Positions 15,853 to 24,034 of a stretch of DNA of 40,542 nucleotides are shown piece by piece; within the stretch, counting starts at the first letter, position 1, and each line of letters starts with the position of its first letter. Origin of the DNA: an uncultured Oscillospiraceae bacterium (lineage in GTDB: Bacteria; Bacillota; Clostridia; Oscillospirales; Oscillospiraceae); assembly GCA_947625045.1 (NCBI GenBank), contig CANQMW010000026.1:1-40542 (forward strand). Reading direction: 5' to 3'. The notes below the pieces were generated by a model. It worked only from the letters and a program-made list of their open reading frames with translations. It did no database searches and was not told where the DNA came from. The position numbers and the translations under genes are program-made.

Positions 15853-16581
15853 ATGATCACAGCACAGGATATACAGGAAAAAGCATTCGACCGGGCCGGC
15901 AAGGGCTATAATATGGAGCAGGTGGACGAGTTCCTGGACGAGATGGCCGAGGACTTCGCCGCCATGAGCAAGGAAAACGCCGCCCTGAAGAGCAAGATGA
16001 AGATGCTGGTGCAGAAGGTGGACGAATACCGCCAGACCGAGGACTCCATGCGCCTGGCCCTCCTCTCCGCCCAGAAGCTGTCCGCCCAGATCGAGGAGGA
16101 CGCCAAGGTCAAGGCCGAGGCCACCATGGCGGAGGCCCAGGACTATGCCAACCGGATGACCCGGGAGATATCCGACGGCATGGCCAACGAGGAGGCGAAG
16201 CTGGAGGAGGCCAAGAAGGCCACCAACCGCTTCTTCGACCATATGCGCACCGTCTGCCAGAAACAGATCGAGTTCTACGACAAGCTGAGCCAGATGCAGC
16301 TCATCGGCGGCGAGCAGCCCAAGGCCGAGGAGGCTGAGCCCGCCCCCGAAGCGCCGGAAGAGCCCGGGCCCGCAAAGCCCGTGGACGTGGCCGAGACCGT
16401 CCGCTCCATCGCCGCCTCCGCCGCGGAGGCCGCCCTGGACGAGCCGGAGCCGGAGGAGCCGGAAGAAGCGCCCGCCGCGCCTGAAGAGCCGGAGGAGCCC
16501 GAAGAGCCCACCCGCCTGTTCGGCCGGAACAGGAAGAAAAAGCGCAGCTTTGACGATCTTGGGTTCGACGACGACATCTGA
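15853..16581 (+). CDS. divIVA: DivIVA-family cell division/polarity protein
   Basis: 242 residues. The N-terminal lipid-binding DivIVA domain is clear (DIQEKAFDRAGKGYNMEQVDEFLDEM, split). It is followed by coiled coil to about residue 155 (MSKENAALKSKMKMLVQKVDEY.., EEAKLEEAKKATNRFF) and an unusual Pro/Glu/Ala-rich acidic tail (about 157-230) ending in a basic RKKKRS segment. It is expected at curved membrane and septa, recruiting division or envelope proteins. It lies between sepF and ileS, as in many Firmicutes. AAGG-type bases precede the ATG at 15853, although spacing is irregular. Confidence 0.92.
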   Translation: MITAQDIQEKAFDRAGKGYNMEQVDEFLDEMAEDFAAMSKENAALKSKMKMLVQKVDEYRQTEDSMRLALLSAQKLSAQIEEDAKVKAEATMAEAQDYANRMTREISDGMANEEAKLEEAKKATNRFFDHMRTVCQKQIEFYDKLSQMQLIGGEQPKAEEAEPAPEAPEEPGPAKPVDVAETVRSIAASAAEAALDEPEPEEPEEAPAAPEEPEEPEEPTRLFGRNRKKKRSFDDLGFDDDI

Positions 16582-16594
16582 CGAGCCAACTTTC

Positions 16595-16619
16595 AGGGCG
16601 GAGCAAAAAGCTCCGCCCT
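16595..16619 (+). terminator. stem-loop between divIVA and ileS
   Basis: AGGGCGGAGC and GCTCCGCCCT form a perfect 10-bp stem with an AAAAA loop. The following bases (TCCAAACTATATTTCG) lack a tight U-run, so it may attenuate or process the transcript rather than fully stop it. Confidence 0.5.
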
Positions 16620-16652
16620 TCCAAACTATATTTCGCCTTGGAGAGTAGAGAC

Positions 16653-19475
16653 ATGCCCACCGATTTTAACGCCACACTGAACCTGCCGAAGACCGATTTT
16701 CCCATGCGCGCGGCCCTGCCCAAGCGGGAGCCGGACATGCTGAAGGACTGGGAGAAGCTGGACCTGTACCATGAGATGCTGAAAAAGAACGAGGGCCGGC
16801 CCCTGTTCATCCTCCACGACGGCCCCCCGTTTTCCAACGGCAACCTCCACATGGGCACCGCCCTCAATAAGTGCCTGAAAGATTTCATCAACCGCTACAA
16901 GTCCATGGCGGGCTTCCAGGTGCCCTATACCCCCGGCTGGGACAACCACGGCATGCCCATCGAGTCGGCCATCATCAAGGAGCAGAAGCTCAACCACAAG
17001 GCCATGAGCGTGTCGGAGTTCCGCACCGCCTGTCACGCCTATGCCGAGCACTATCTGGACGTGCAGAGAAACGGCTTCAAGCGCCTGGGCGTGCTGGGCG
17101 ACTGGGAGCACCCTTACCGCACCATGGACCCCAAGTTCGAGGCCCGGGAGGTAAAGGTCTTCGGGCAGATGTATGAGAAGGGCTACATCTACAAGGGCAA
17201 AAAGCCCGTCTACTGGTGCCCCAAGGACGAGACGGCCCTGGCCGAGGCGGAGATCGAGTACGCCGATGACCCTGTCACCACCATCTTCGTGAAGTTCCGG
17301 GTGAAGGACGATCTGGGAAAGCTCTCTTCCATCGAGCCGCTGGACAACGTCTACTTCGTCATCTGGACCACCACCACTTGGACCATCCCGGGGAACCTGG
17401 CCATCTGCCTGAACCCCGCCTATGACTACACCATGACCCGCGCTTCCAACGGCGAGGTCTATATCATGGCAAAGGACCTGGCCGAGGCCGTGCTCCAAAA
17501 GGCCGGCCTGGAAGTGGAGGAGGTCCTGGCCACCTTCAAGGGCGCGGAGCTGGAGCTCATGACCGCCCAGCATCCCCTCTTCGACCAGACCAGCCTGGTC
17601 ATCCTGGGCGACCACGTGACCCTGGACGCCGGCACCGGCTGCGTGCACACCGCCCCGGCCTACGGCGCCGACGACTTCTTCGTCTGCCAGAAGTACCCCC
17701 AGATCCCCTCCGGGAAGGACCTGGTCGTGAACGTGGACGATTCCGGCCGGTTCACCGCGGACGCCGGGAAATATGAGGGCCTCAGCGTTCTGAAGGCCCA
17801 CGAGCCCATCTTCGCGGACCTGGTGGCCTGCGGGGCCATCCTGGCCTCCGAAGACATCACCCACTCCTACCCCCACTGCTGGCGGTGCAAGAACCCCATC
17901 ATCTTCCGGGCCACGGACCAGTGGTTCTGCTCCGTGGATGCGTTCAAGGAGGACGCGGTCCGGGCCGCCCGCAAGGTCACCTGGAACCCCGAGTGGGGCG
18001 CGGATAGGATGGAGAGCATGATCCGGGAGCGGGCGGACTGGTGCATCAGCCGCCAGCGCCGCTGGGGTCTGCCCATCCCCGTATTCTACTGCGCCGGCTG
18101 CGGCAAGCCCGTGTGCACCCCCGAGACCATCGAGAACGTCTCTAAGATATTCGGCGAGAAGGGCTCCAACGCCTGGTTCGACATGAGCGCCGAGGAGCTG
18201 CTGCCCCAGGGCTTCACCTGCCCCCACTGCGGCGGGAAGGTCACAGAAAAGGAGACCGACACCCTGGACGGCTGGTTCGACTCCGGCTCCACCCATTTCG
18301 CCTCCATGGAGCTGGACGCCCCCGGCATCTGGCCCGCGGACCTGTATCTCGAAGGCGGCGACCAGTTCCGGGGCTGGTTCCAGTCCAGCCTGCTGACCGC
18401 CGTGGCCACCAAGGGCGAGGCCCCCTACCGCTCTGTCCTCTGCCACGGCTGGACCGTGGACGGGGAGGGCCGGGCCATGCACAAGAGCCTTGGAAACGGC
18501 GTGGCCCCCGACGAGCTGACGGAGAAATATGGCGCGGACCTGTGCCGCCTCTGGGCCGCCAGCGCCGACTTCCGGCTGGATATGCGCTGCTCCGACGCCA
18601 TCTTCAAGCAGCTGTCGGATAAGTATCTCAAGATCCGCAACACCGCCCGGTTCCTGCTGGGCAACCTGGACGGCTTCGACCCGGACAGGGACCTGCTGAG
18701 CCTTAACAAGCTCCAGGGCATCGACCGCTGGGCCCTGGACCGCACCGCCGCCCTCATCGAGAAGTGCCTGACGAGCTACGACAAATACGAGTTCTGGTCC
18801 GTCACCTACGCCATCCATAACTTCTGCGTGGTGGACATGTCCAACGTCTACATGAACATCGTGAAGGACCGGCTCTACTGCGAGGCCAGGGACAGCGAGG
18901 CCCGTCTCGCCGCCCAGACCGCCATGTGGTACGTCCTGGACGCCATGGTCCGGCTCCTGGCCCCCATCCTGGCCTTCACCGCCAACGAGATATGGCTCTC
19001 CATGCCCCATAAGACGACAGACGACGCCCGGCACGTGATGCTCAACGACATGCCCGCCGTGGGCGAGGGCTGGAAGCTCACCGAGGACGAGGAGGCCTTC
19101 TGGGCCGACAGCCTCAAGCTCCGGGACGACGTGAACAAGGCCCTGGAGCTGGCCCGGGCGGACAAGATCATCGGCAAGCCCCTGGAGGCCAAGGTCACCA
19201 TCCACGTGGGCCCGGAGGCCAAGAAGGCCATGGATAGGGTGGCGGCAAAGCCCCTGGAGAGCCTGTTCATCGTGTCCGAGGCGGACCTGACCGACGGGGA
19301 GGGCCCCGGCTGGGCCGGCACGGAGATGCCCGGCGTGACCATCGAGGTCGCCCCCTCCGCATTGCCCAAGTGCCCCCGCTGCTGGACCCACAGCGCCAGC
19401 GTGGGCTCCAACAAGGAATATCCCGAGCTGTGCGCCCGGTGCGCCGGCGCCATGCGCCATACTGCCGGGGAGTAA
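16653..19475 (+). CDS. ileS: isoleucyl-tRNA synthetase
   Basis: 940 residues, a class Ia synthetase charging tRNA-Ile with isoleucine, with an editing domain. HDGPPFSNGNLHMGTALNK holds the HIGH-type motif, here HMGT. The KMSKS-type loop reads AMHKSLGN. The insert editing region (WTTTTWTIPGNLA, CVHTAPAYGADDF) is complete. The C-terminal zinc site is CPRCWTHSASV..CARC. The ATG at 16653 (MPTDFNATLNLPKTDF) is chosen over an in-frame TTG at 16638 because GGAGAG lies 7 bases before it. No T-box leader is visible in the 71-base gap after divIVA. Both catalytic motifs deviate from the textbook forms; these may be lineage variants. Confidence 0.95.
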   Translation: MPTDFNATLNLPKTDFPMRAALPKREPDMLKDWEKLDLYHEMLKKNEGRPLFILHDGPPFSNGNLHMGTALNKCLKDFINRYKSMAGFQVPYTPGWDNHGMPIESAIIKEQKLNHKAMSVSEFRTACHAYAEHYLDVQRNGFKRLGVLGDWEHPYRTMDPKFEAREVKVFGQMYEKGYIYKGKKPVYWCPKDETALAEAEIEYADDPVTTIFVKFRVKDDLGKLSSIEPLDNVYFVIWTTTTWTIPGNLAICLNPAYDYTMTRASNGEVYIMAKDLAEAVLQKAGLEVEEVLATFKGAELELMTAQHPLFDQTSLVILGDHVTLDAGTGCVHTAPAYGADDFFVCQKYPQIPSGKDLVVNVDDSGRFTADAGKYEGLSVLKAHEPIFADLVACGAILASEDITHSYPHCWRCKNPIIFRATDQWFCSVDAFKEDAVRAARKVTWNPEWGADRMESMIRERADWCISRQRRWGLPIPVFYCAGCGKPVCTPETIENVSKIFGEKGSNAWFDMSAEELLPQGFTCPHCGGKVTEKETDTLDGWFDSGSTHFASMELDAPGIWPADLYLEGGDQFRGWFQSSLLTAVATKGEAPYRSVLCHGWTVDGEGRAMHKSLGNGVAPDELTEKYGADLCRLWAASADFRLDMRCSDAIFKQLSDKYLKIRNTARFLLGNLDGFDPDRDLLSLNKLQGIDRWALDRTAALIEKCLTSYDKYEFWSVTYAIHNFCVVDMSNVYMNIVKDRLYCEARDSEARLAAQTAMWYVLDAMVRLLAPILAFTANEIWLSMPHKTTDDARHVMLNDMPAVGEGWKLTEDEEAFWADSLKLRDDVNKALELARADKIIGKPLEAKVTIHVGPEAKKAMDRVAAKPLESLFIVSEADLTDGEGPGWAGTEMPGVTIEVAPSALPKCPRCWTHSASVGSNKEYPELCARCAGAMRHTAGE

Positions 19476-19511
19476 GATCCTTCTCCCCGGTATACACAGG
19501 AGGTATCCGCC

Positions 19512-20504
19512 GTGATCTATGCGATCGCTGCCGTGGTGGTCCTGATACTGGACCAGGCGGTGAAATACTGGACCATCAACCACATCCCCTTGAACGCCAT
19601 GGGCGAGCAGTGCGTGAGCCTGATCCCCGGGGTGCTGCACATGACCAACGTGCAGAACACCGGCGCGGCCTTCAGCATCCTGGCCAACGCCAGGTGGCTG
19701 CTCATCGGGGTGTCGGCCCTGTTCATCATCGCCATCATCGTGCTCATCAACACGGAGATCATCCGCACCAAATTCGGCCGCTGGACGGCCGTGCTGGTGG
19801 CCGCCGGCGCCCTGGGCAACTGCATCGACAGGGTGCTGTTCGGCTACGTGGTGGACATGTTCGAGTTCGAGATCTTCTCTTTCTTCGTGTTCAACGTGGC
19901 GGACATCTTCATCACCGTATGCGGGCTGCTGTTCTGCATCCACGTCATCGTCTACCGGGACCCCATGGAGCTGCCCAAGGAGAAAAAGCGCCGGCCTGCC
20001 AAGGCAAAACCGGCCCGCCGCCGTCAGCCCCGCCGGTCCGAGCTGGACATGGAGGAGGCCGCTTACTACAAGGACGAGGAACCTGCGGCTGAGCCTGCGC
20101 CTGAGCAGCCCCAGAGCCGCCGGGCCGCCCGTCAGGCCGCGCGGCAGGCCAAAGAGGACATGTACGCCGCCATCCCCCACCGGGACCGGGGCGAGCACAA
20201 GTCCCTGGCCGACGAGCTGCGGCCCGCCGATCCGGACGACCCCTTCGCCGAGTGGACCTTCGGCGGCGGGAAGGAAAAGGAAACGCCCGCCCCCAAGGCG
20301 GAAACGCCCGCGCCCGCGGCGCCTGAAAAGCCCGTGAAGGCTGCACCCGCGGAGAAGGCCCCGGAGGCCAAGCCTGCGCCCGTCCAGGCGGAGACGCCCA
20401 AACAGGAGGCCCCCAAGGCTGCCCCGGCCAAAAAGCCGGACCTGGACCAGGGCTTTGACGCCTATTCCCTGGACGACATTCTGGCTGAGTTCCGGGACAG
20501 CTGA
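19512..20504 (+). CDS. lspA: lipoprotein signal peptidase LspA with long C-terminal extension
   Basis: 330 residues, about twice the usual 150-170. Residues 1-150 are a normal four-helix LspA that cuts the signal peptide from diacylglyceryl-modified prolipoproteins. They include VQNTGAAFSI and the two catalytic aspartates in GNCIDRVLFGYVVDMF and NVADIFI. Residues 155-330 form a cytoplasmic-looking tail: basic (KKRRPAKAKPARRRQPRR), then acidic, then a Pro/Ala/Lys repeat, ending FDAYSLDDILAEFRDS. The start is GTG with CAGGAGGTATCC upstream. It overlaps rluD by one base. Tail function is unknown. Lgt at 25121 acts just before LspA in the pathway. Confidence 0.93.
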   Translation: MIYAIAAVVVLILDQAVKYWTINHIPLNAMGEQCVSLIPGVLHMTNVQNTGAAFSILANARWLLIGVSALFIIAIIVLINTEIIRTKFGRWTAVLVAAGALGNCIDRVLFGYVVDMFEFEIFSFFVFNVADIFITVCGLLFCIHVIVYRDPMELPKEKKRRPAKAKPARRRQPRRSELDMEEAAYYKDEEPAAEPAPEQPQSRRAARQAARQAKEDMYAAIPHRDRGEHKSLADELRPADPDDPFAEWTFGGGKEKETPAPKAETPAPAAPEKPVKAAPAEKAPEAKPAPVQAETPKQEAPKAAPAKKPDLDQGFDAYSLDDILAEFRDS

Positions 20505-21418
20505 TGGAAACGAGAATAACGGTAAAGACAGAGGAGAGCGGGGAGAGGATCGACGCTCTCCTCGCCTGTCAGGAGGCCATCCGCAGCCGCTCCGCCGCGG
20601 CGAAGCTTTTGGAAGCGGGTCTCGTGACCCTTCACGGCGCGCCTGTGCGGAAGAATCACCGTGCCGCCGCCGGGGACATATTCGAGGTAGTATTGCCCGA
20701 GGCCGCCCCGGCCAAGGCCGCGGCCCAGGACATCCCTCTGGACGTGGTCTATGAGGACGGAGACGTGATCGTGGTGAACAAGCCCCGGGGCCTGGTGGTC
20801 CATCCCGCCCCCGGCCACCCGGACGGCACGCTGGTGAACGCCCTCTTGGCCCACTGCGGGAATTCTCTCTCCGGGGTGGGAGGCGAGCTGCGGCCCGGCA
20901 TCGTCCACCGCATCGACAAGGACACCAGCGGCCTCATCATCGCCGCGAAGAATGACGCCGCCCATGAGGCCCTGTCCGCCCAATTGAAGGACCGGACCCT
21001 CTCCCGGGTCTACGACGCGGTGTGCCACGGCACGTTCCATGACGACGCGGGCACCGTGGACGCCCCCATCGGCCGGGACCCCCGGAACCGCCAGCGCATG
21101 GCCGTGACGGAGAAGAACTCCCGCCCCGCCGTGACCCACTGGCAGGTGCTGGCCCGGTACGCCCGCCACACCTATATCCGCTGCCGCCTGGAGACGGGCC
21201 GGACCCACCAGATACGGGTCCACATGGCCCACACAGGCCACCCCCTGCTGGGGGACACGGTCTACGGCGGCCGCCGGGACAAGGGGCTGGAGAGCCAGTG
21301 CCTCCACGCCCGGGGGCTCAAATTCATCCACCCCGCCACCGGCCAGCCCATCGAGCTCTGGACCGACCTGCCCGGCTGGTTCCAGGAGGTCTTGAGCAAA
21401 CTGGGGCCGGAGATATAA
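20504..21418 (+). CDS. rluD: RluA/RluD-family 23S rRNA pseudouridine synthase
   Basis: 304 residues. An N-terminal S4 RNA-binding domain (about residues 13-60, RIDALLACQEAIRSRSAAAKLLEAGLV split) precedes the catalytic domain with the nucleophile D138 in HRIDKDTSGL. VNKPRGLVVHPAPGH and RLETGRTHQIRVHMAH are present. Length and order fit RluD-type enzymes that modify large-subunit rRNA. The exact target (RluD versus another RluA paralogue) is inferred from the lspA-adjacent position. The ATG overlaps the lspA stop (TGATG). Confidence 0.92.
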   Translation: METRITVKTEESGERIDALLACQEAIRSRSAAAKLLEAGLVTLHGAPVRKNHRAAAGDIFEVVLPEAAPAKAAAQDIPLDVVYEDGDVIVVNKPRGLVVHPAPGHPDGTLVNALLAHCGNSLSGVGGELRPGIVHRIDKDTSGLIIAAKNDAAHEALSAQLKDRTLSRVYDAVCHGTFHDDAGTVDAPIGRDPRNRQRMAVTEKNSRPAVTHWQVLARYARHTYIRCRLETGRTHQIRVHMAHTGHPLLGDTVYGGRRDKGLESQCLHARGLKFIHPATGQPIELWTDLPGWFQEVLSKLGPEI

Positions 21419-21420
21419 AA

Positions 21421-21457
21421 TGCCTCCCCTGTGCAAGGGGAGGTGCCGAGCGAAACT
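21421..21457 (+). repeat. left-end fragment of the R element (outer R4 remnant)
   Basis: TGCCTCCCCTGTGCAAGGGG followed by AGGTGCCGAGCGAA, which is the left end and the start of the R1-type hairpin, then breaks off into unrelated C-rich sequence. It lies 3 bases after the rluD stop. Confidence 0.8.
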
Positions 21458-21467
21458 CCCACCCCAA

Positions 21468-21587
21468 TGCCTCCCCTGTGCAAGGGGAGGGGGACCGCGC
21501 GAAGCGCGGTGGAGGGGTTGTAAACGTCCGTAACGCGACAATCCCTCAGTCAGCTTCGCTGACAGCTCCCTTTGCACAAGGGAGCCT
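21468..21587 (+). repeat. modular palindromic intergenic element R4
   Basis: A full plus-orientation copy: left end, hairpin ACCGCGC..GCGCGGT, core with apex insert AAACGTCCGTAACGCG (nearly the same as R3), CAGT, a short hairpin CAGC-TTCG-CTGACAG, and the right end CTCCCTTTGCACAAGGGAGC. It is flanked on both sides by fragments of another copy. Confidence 0.9.
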
Positions 21588-21597
21588 CCAAAAGGTA

Positions 21598-21621
21598 AGC
21601 CTCCTTTGCACAAGGGGGCCT
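21598..21621 (+). repeat. right-end fragment of the R element (outer R4 remnant)
   Basis: AGCCTCCTTTGCACAAGGGG followed by GCCT, a right-end module without a core. The ribosome site of the next gene (AAGAGGAG) starts directly after it. Confidence 0.8.
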
Positions 21622-21638
21622 AAGAGGAGCCATTTTTT

Positions 21639-23558
21639 ATGCCCGCACTTGTCGTATATATGCTCTTTGGCCTGGCCCTGGCCTGGCGCCTGCTGCCCTC
21701 TTACCGGGGGGCGGTGAAGTGCTGGCTGGGGCTGGTGTTCGGCTGTGCGGCACTGATGTGGCTGCCCTGCCTCATCGCCTTCTTCGCGGGCTTCACCATG
21801 ACGGCGCAGCTGATCGCCCTGTGCCTCGCCACCGTGGGCACGGTGTGCCTGCTGCTCATTGGGAAGGACTATAACCTGCCCCAACCGGCGGAGGGCGGGC
21901 ATCTTCCCTCTCTGCCGGCCATGCCCGCCCCGCCCCTGGAGGATGCGGCGGGTGCGCTGGCGAGCCTTCTGCTCACCGCCTTTTGCGGGTATCTTCTCTA
22001 CACCCATGTACTGCTGCCCCACACCGACGGCTCCCTCTGGGTGGGCCAGAGCACCTACGGGGACTTAGGCATGCACCTGGGCTTTGCCGAGAGCCTCTAC
22101 CGCCAGGGGGACTTCCCCCCGGACTACAGCATCTTCCCCGGTCAGAAGATAGACTATCCCTTCCTGGTGGACGCCGCCACGGCCAGCCTGCGGTTTTTCG
22201 GGCTGGGCCTGCGCATGGCGGTGATACTGCCCAGCCTCGTCATGCTCTTCGCGGTATTTTACGGCTTCTGGCTTTTGGCGGCGGAGCTTACGAAAAAGCT
22301 CGCCCCCACCCTTCTGGCCTGGCTCCTCTTCGTCTTCAACGGCGGGTTCGGCTTCGCCCTTTTCTTCAACGGCCGGTACACCTTCACCGACCTGCTCACG
22401 GGCTTTTACGTCACCCCCACCAACCTGGTTGACGAGGACCTTCGGTGGGTGAACGTGATCTGCGACATGCTCATCCCCCAGCGCACCACCATGGCCGGCT
22501 GGTGCATGGTCCTGGCGGCCATATACCTGCTGCTCCAGGGCATCCGAAAGACCCTGGACGGGGCGGGCTGCCGCCGGGAGATACTGGTCCTCGCGGGGCT
22601 GGCGGGGCTCATGCCCATGATACATACCCACAGCTTCCTGGCGTTGGGCATGCTCTCGGCGGGATGGTTCTTCGCCTTCCTGCCGAAAGCCAAAAAGGCG
22701 GGGCGCTTAAAGGCGCTGGTCATGAATTACGTGCTCTACGGGTGCGTGTGCTTTGCCCTCGCCCTGCCCCAGCTCATCGTCTGGACCTTCGACGCGGCCA
22801 GCACGGGCAATCTCCTCTGGCTCAACCCCGGCTGGGTCCACGGTGAGATGAACTGGCTGTGGTTCTGGATGGTGAACTGCGGGGTGGTGTTCTGCGCCAT
22901 GCTGGTGGCCATGTTCTTCCTGCGGGGGGACGATGCCCGCATATTCTGGGGCGCGGCGCCGCTCTTCATCCTGGCGAACCTCGTGGCCTTCCAGCCCAAC
23001 CCCTACGACGACAACAAACTTCTTTATATATGGTACATGGTGACGGACATCGCCGTGTGCGGATGGCTGTGGGAGCAGATGGAGAAGATAAGGCCCCGGG
23101 CCCTCGCCAAGGGCGCGGCAGCGGTGCTGGTCATCTGCGGCACCCTCTCCGGGTGCATGAGCCTTCTGCGGGAGGCGGTGAGCGAGTACCAGCTCCTTTC
23201 CGGCGAGCAGGTCGCCGCCGCGGACTACATCATCGAAAACACCCCGGCGGACAGCCTCTTCCTCACCACCTCGCACCACACCAACCCCGTCTCCGTCCTC
23301 ACCGGGCGGAACATCCTGTGCGGAGCGGGGATGTATCTTTACTACCACGGCATCGACTACGGCGAGCGGGAGGCCCTGCTGCCGCTGATGTACGCCGGCG
23401 GGGCGGATTTTGAGCGGTACGCCCAGGAATACGGCGTGGACTATGTATACATCGGCGGCTCGGAATACGCCGAATACCCGGTGAACTACGACTATTTCGC
23501 AGAAAACTATCCCCTGGTCTACGACCAGGGCGGCGTCAGCATCTTCCAAATCCCGTGA
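21639..23558 (+). CDS. large polytopic membrane protein, GT-C glycosyltransferase-like
   Basis: 639 residues with roughly 11-13 predicted hydrophobic helices and a soluble C-terminal portion (about residues 515-639). The segment GQSTYGDLGMHLGFAESLYRQG after the first helices has an acidic residue in the loop position used by GT-C enzymes, which take sugars from polyprenyl-phosphate donors. The C-terminus (AADYIIENTPADSLFLTTSHH..GVDYVYIGGSEY) resembles the small periplasmic domain of such proteins. The exact family is not recognised. AAGAGGAG supports the ATG at 21639. A lipoprotein and a GtrA-like gene follow on the same strand, which suits a cell-surface glycosylation cassette. Confidence 0.65.
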   Translation: MPALVVYMLFGLALAWRLLPSYRGAVKCWLGLVFGCAALMWLPCLIAFFAGFTMTAQLIALCLATVGTVCLLLIGKDYNLPQPAEGGHLPSLPAMPAPPLEDAAGALASLLLTAFCGYLLYTHVLLPHTDGSLWVGQSTYGDLGMHLGFAESLYRQGDFPPDYSIFPGQKIDYPFLVDAATASLRFFGLGLRMAVILPSLVMLFAVFYGFWLLAAELTKKLAPTLLAWLLFVFNGGFGFALFFNGRYTFTDLLTGFYVTPTNLVDEDLRWVNVICDMLIPQRTTMAGWCMVLAAIYLLLQGIRKTLDGAGCRREILVLAGLAGLMPMIHTHSFLALGMLSAGWFFAFLPKAKKAGRLKALVMNYVLYGCVCFALALPQLIVWTFDAASTGNLLWLNPGWVHGEMNWLWFWMVNCGVVFCAMLVAMFFLRGDDARIFWGAAPLFILANLVAFQPNPYDDNKLLYIWYMVTDIAVCGWLWEQMEKIRPRALAKGAAAVLVICGTLSGCMSLLREAVSEYQLLSGEQVAAADYIIENTPADSLFLTTSHHTNPVSVLTGRNILCGAGMYLYYHGIDYGEREALLPLMYAGGADFERYAQEYGVDYVYIGGSEYAEYPVNYDYFAENYPLVYDQGGVSIFQIP

Positions 23559-23572
23559 AAATATGGTATGAT
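23545..23572 (+). promoter_or_regulatory. promoter ahead of the lipoprotein gene
   Basis: Extended -10 TGG-TATGAT (23567-23572) with a weak TTCCAA (23545-23550) at 16 bases. It overlaps the end of the preceding gene. Confidence 0.45.
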
Positions 23573-23617
23573 AGCCCAAGTTTCATATTTCCACCGCATC
23601 CCCATGGAGGTATCCCG

Positions 23618-24034
23618 ATGAAAAAGACCCTTTCCCTGCTTTTGCTGTGCGCGCTGCTGATGGCCCTCGCGGCCTGCGGCGGCGATAAACCTGAGGAGCC
23701 CGAACCCACGGGCACCCCGGCGCCCCAGGAGATCCTGGCCGCCTCCGCCTCGGACGCTCAGGCCGCCAAACAGACCCATGTGCCCCCCGCGTCCAGCTCC
23801 GACGCGGTAGTGGACGACCAGTCCTATGCCATCGCCCAGAACTATGTGGGCCAGCCCGCCTCCGCCCTCATCAACGCCATCGGCCGGCCCTTCGACAGCG
23901 AGTATTCCGCCTCCTGCGAGCAGGAGGGCGCCGAGGACGGCATGCTCTACTATAACGGCTTCTCTGTCTGGACTATGCGCACCGCCACCGGCGAGATCGT
24001 CCGGGCCGTGTATCTGGACGGTGCGGAAGCATGA
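23618..24034 (+). CDS. small lipoprotein of unknown function
   Basis: 138 residues. A signal peptide ends in a lipobox (LLMALAAC, Cys20), so Lgt and LspA should process it. A Pro/Ala-rich linker follows (residues 25-65), then a small domain at about 68-138 (SYAIAQNYVGQPASALINAIGRP..EQEGAEDGMLYYNGFSVWTMRT..GEIVRAVYL), reminiscent of SmpA/BamE-like or other small beta domains but not assigned. The start at 23618 has ATGGAGGTATCCCG upstream; the frame is open from 23555 but without signal-peptide sense. The stop overlaps the next start (ATGA). Confidence 0.8.
   Translation: MKKTLSLLLLCALLMALAACGGDKPEEPEPTGTPAPQEILAASASDAQAAKQTHVPPASSSDAVVDDQSYAIAQNYVGQPASALINAIGRPFDSEYSASCEQEGAEDGMLYYNGFSVWTMRTATGEIVRAVYLDGAEA

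Noticed and set aside
16582-16652. T-box leader before ileS
   Set aside because: The gap is only 71 bases, has a single stem-loop and no T-box sequence or specifier region.
16626-20198. A very long open frame on the minus strand opposite ileS and lspA (about 1190 codons), and similar long frames opposite the glucan-synthase gene (for example 32987-35014)
   Set aside because: Caused by GC-rich codon bias of the real genes on the other strand; the translations are Gly/His/Val/Leu-rich, have no domain, and no ribosome site fits.
21419-21638. R4 region as a transcription terminator of rluD
   Set aside because: Strong stems but no U-run after them; partial stop cannot be excluded but is not supported.
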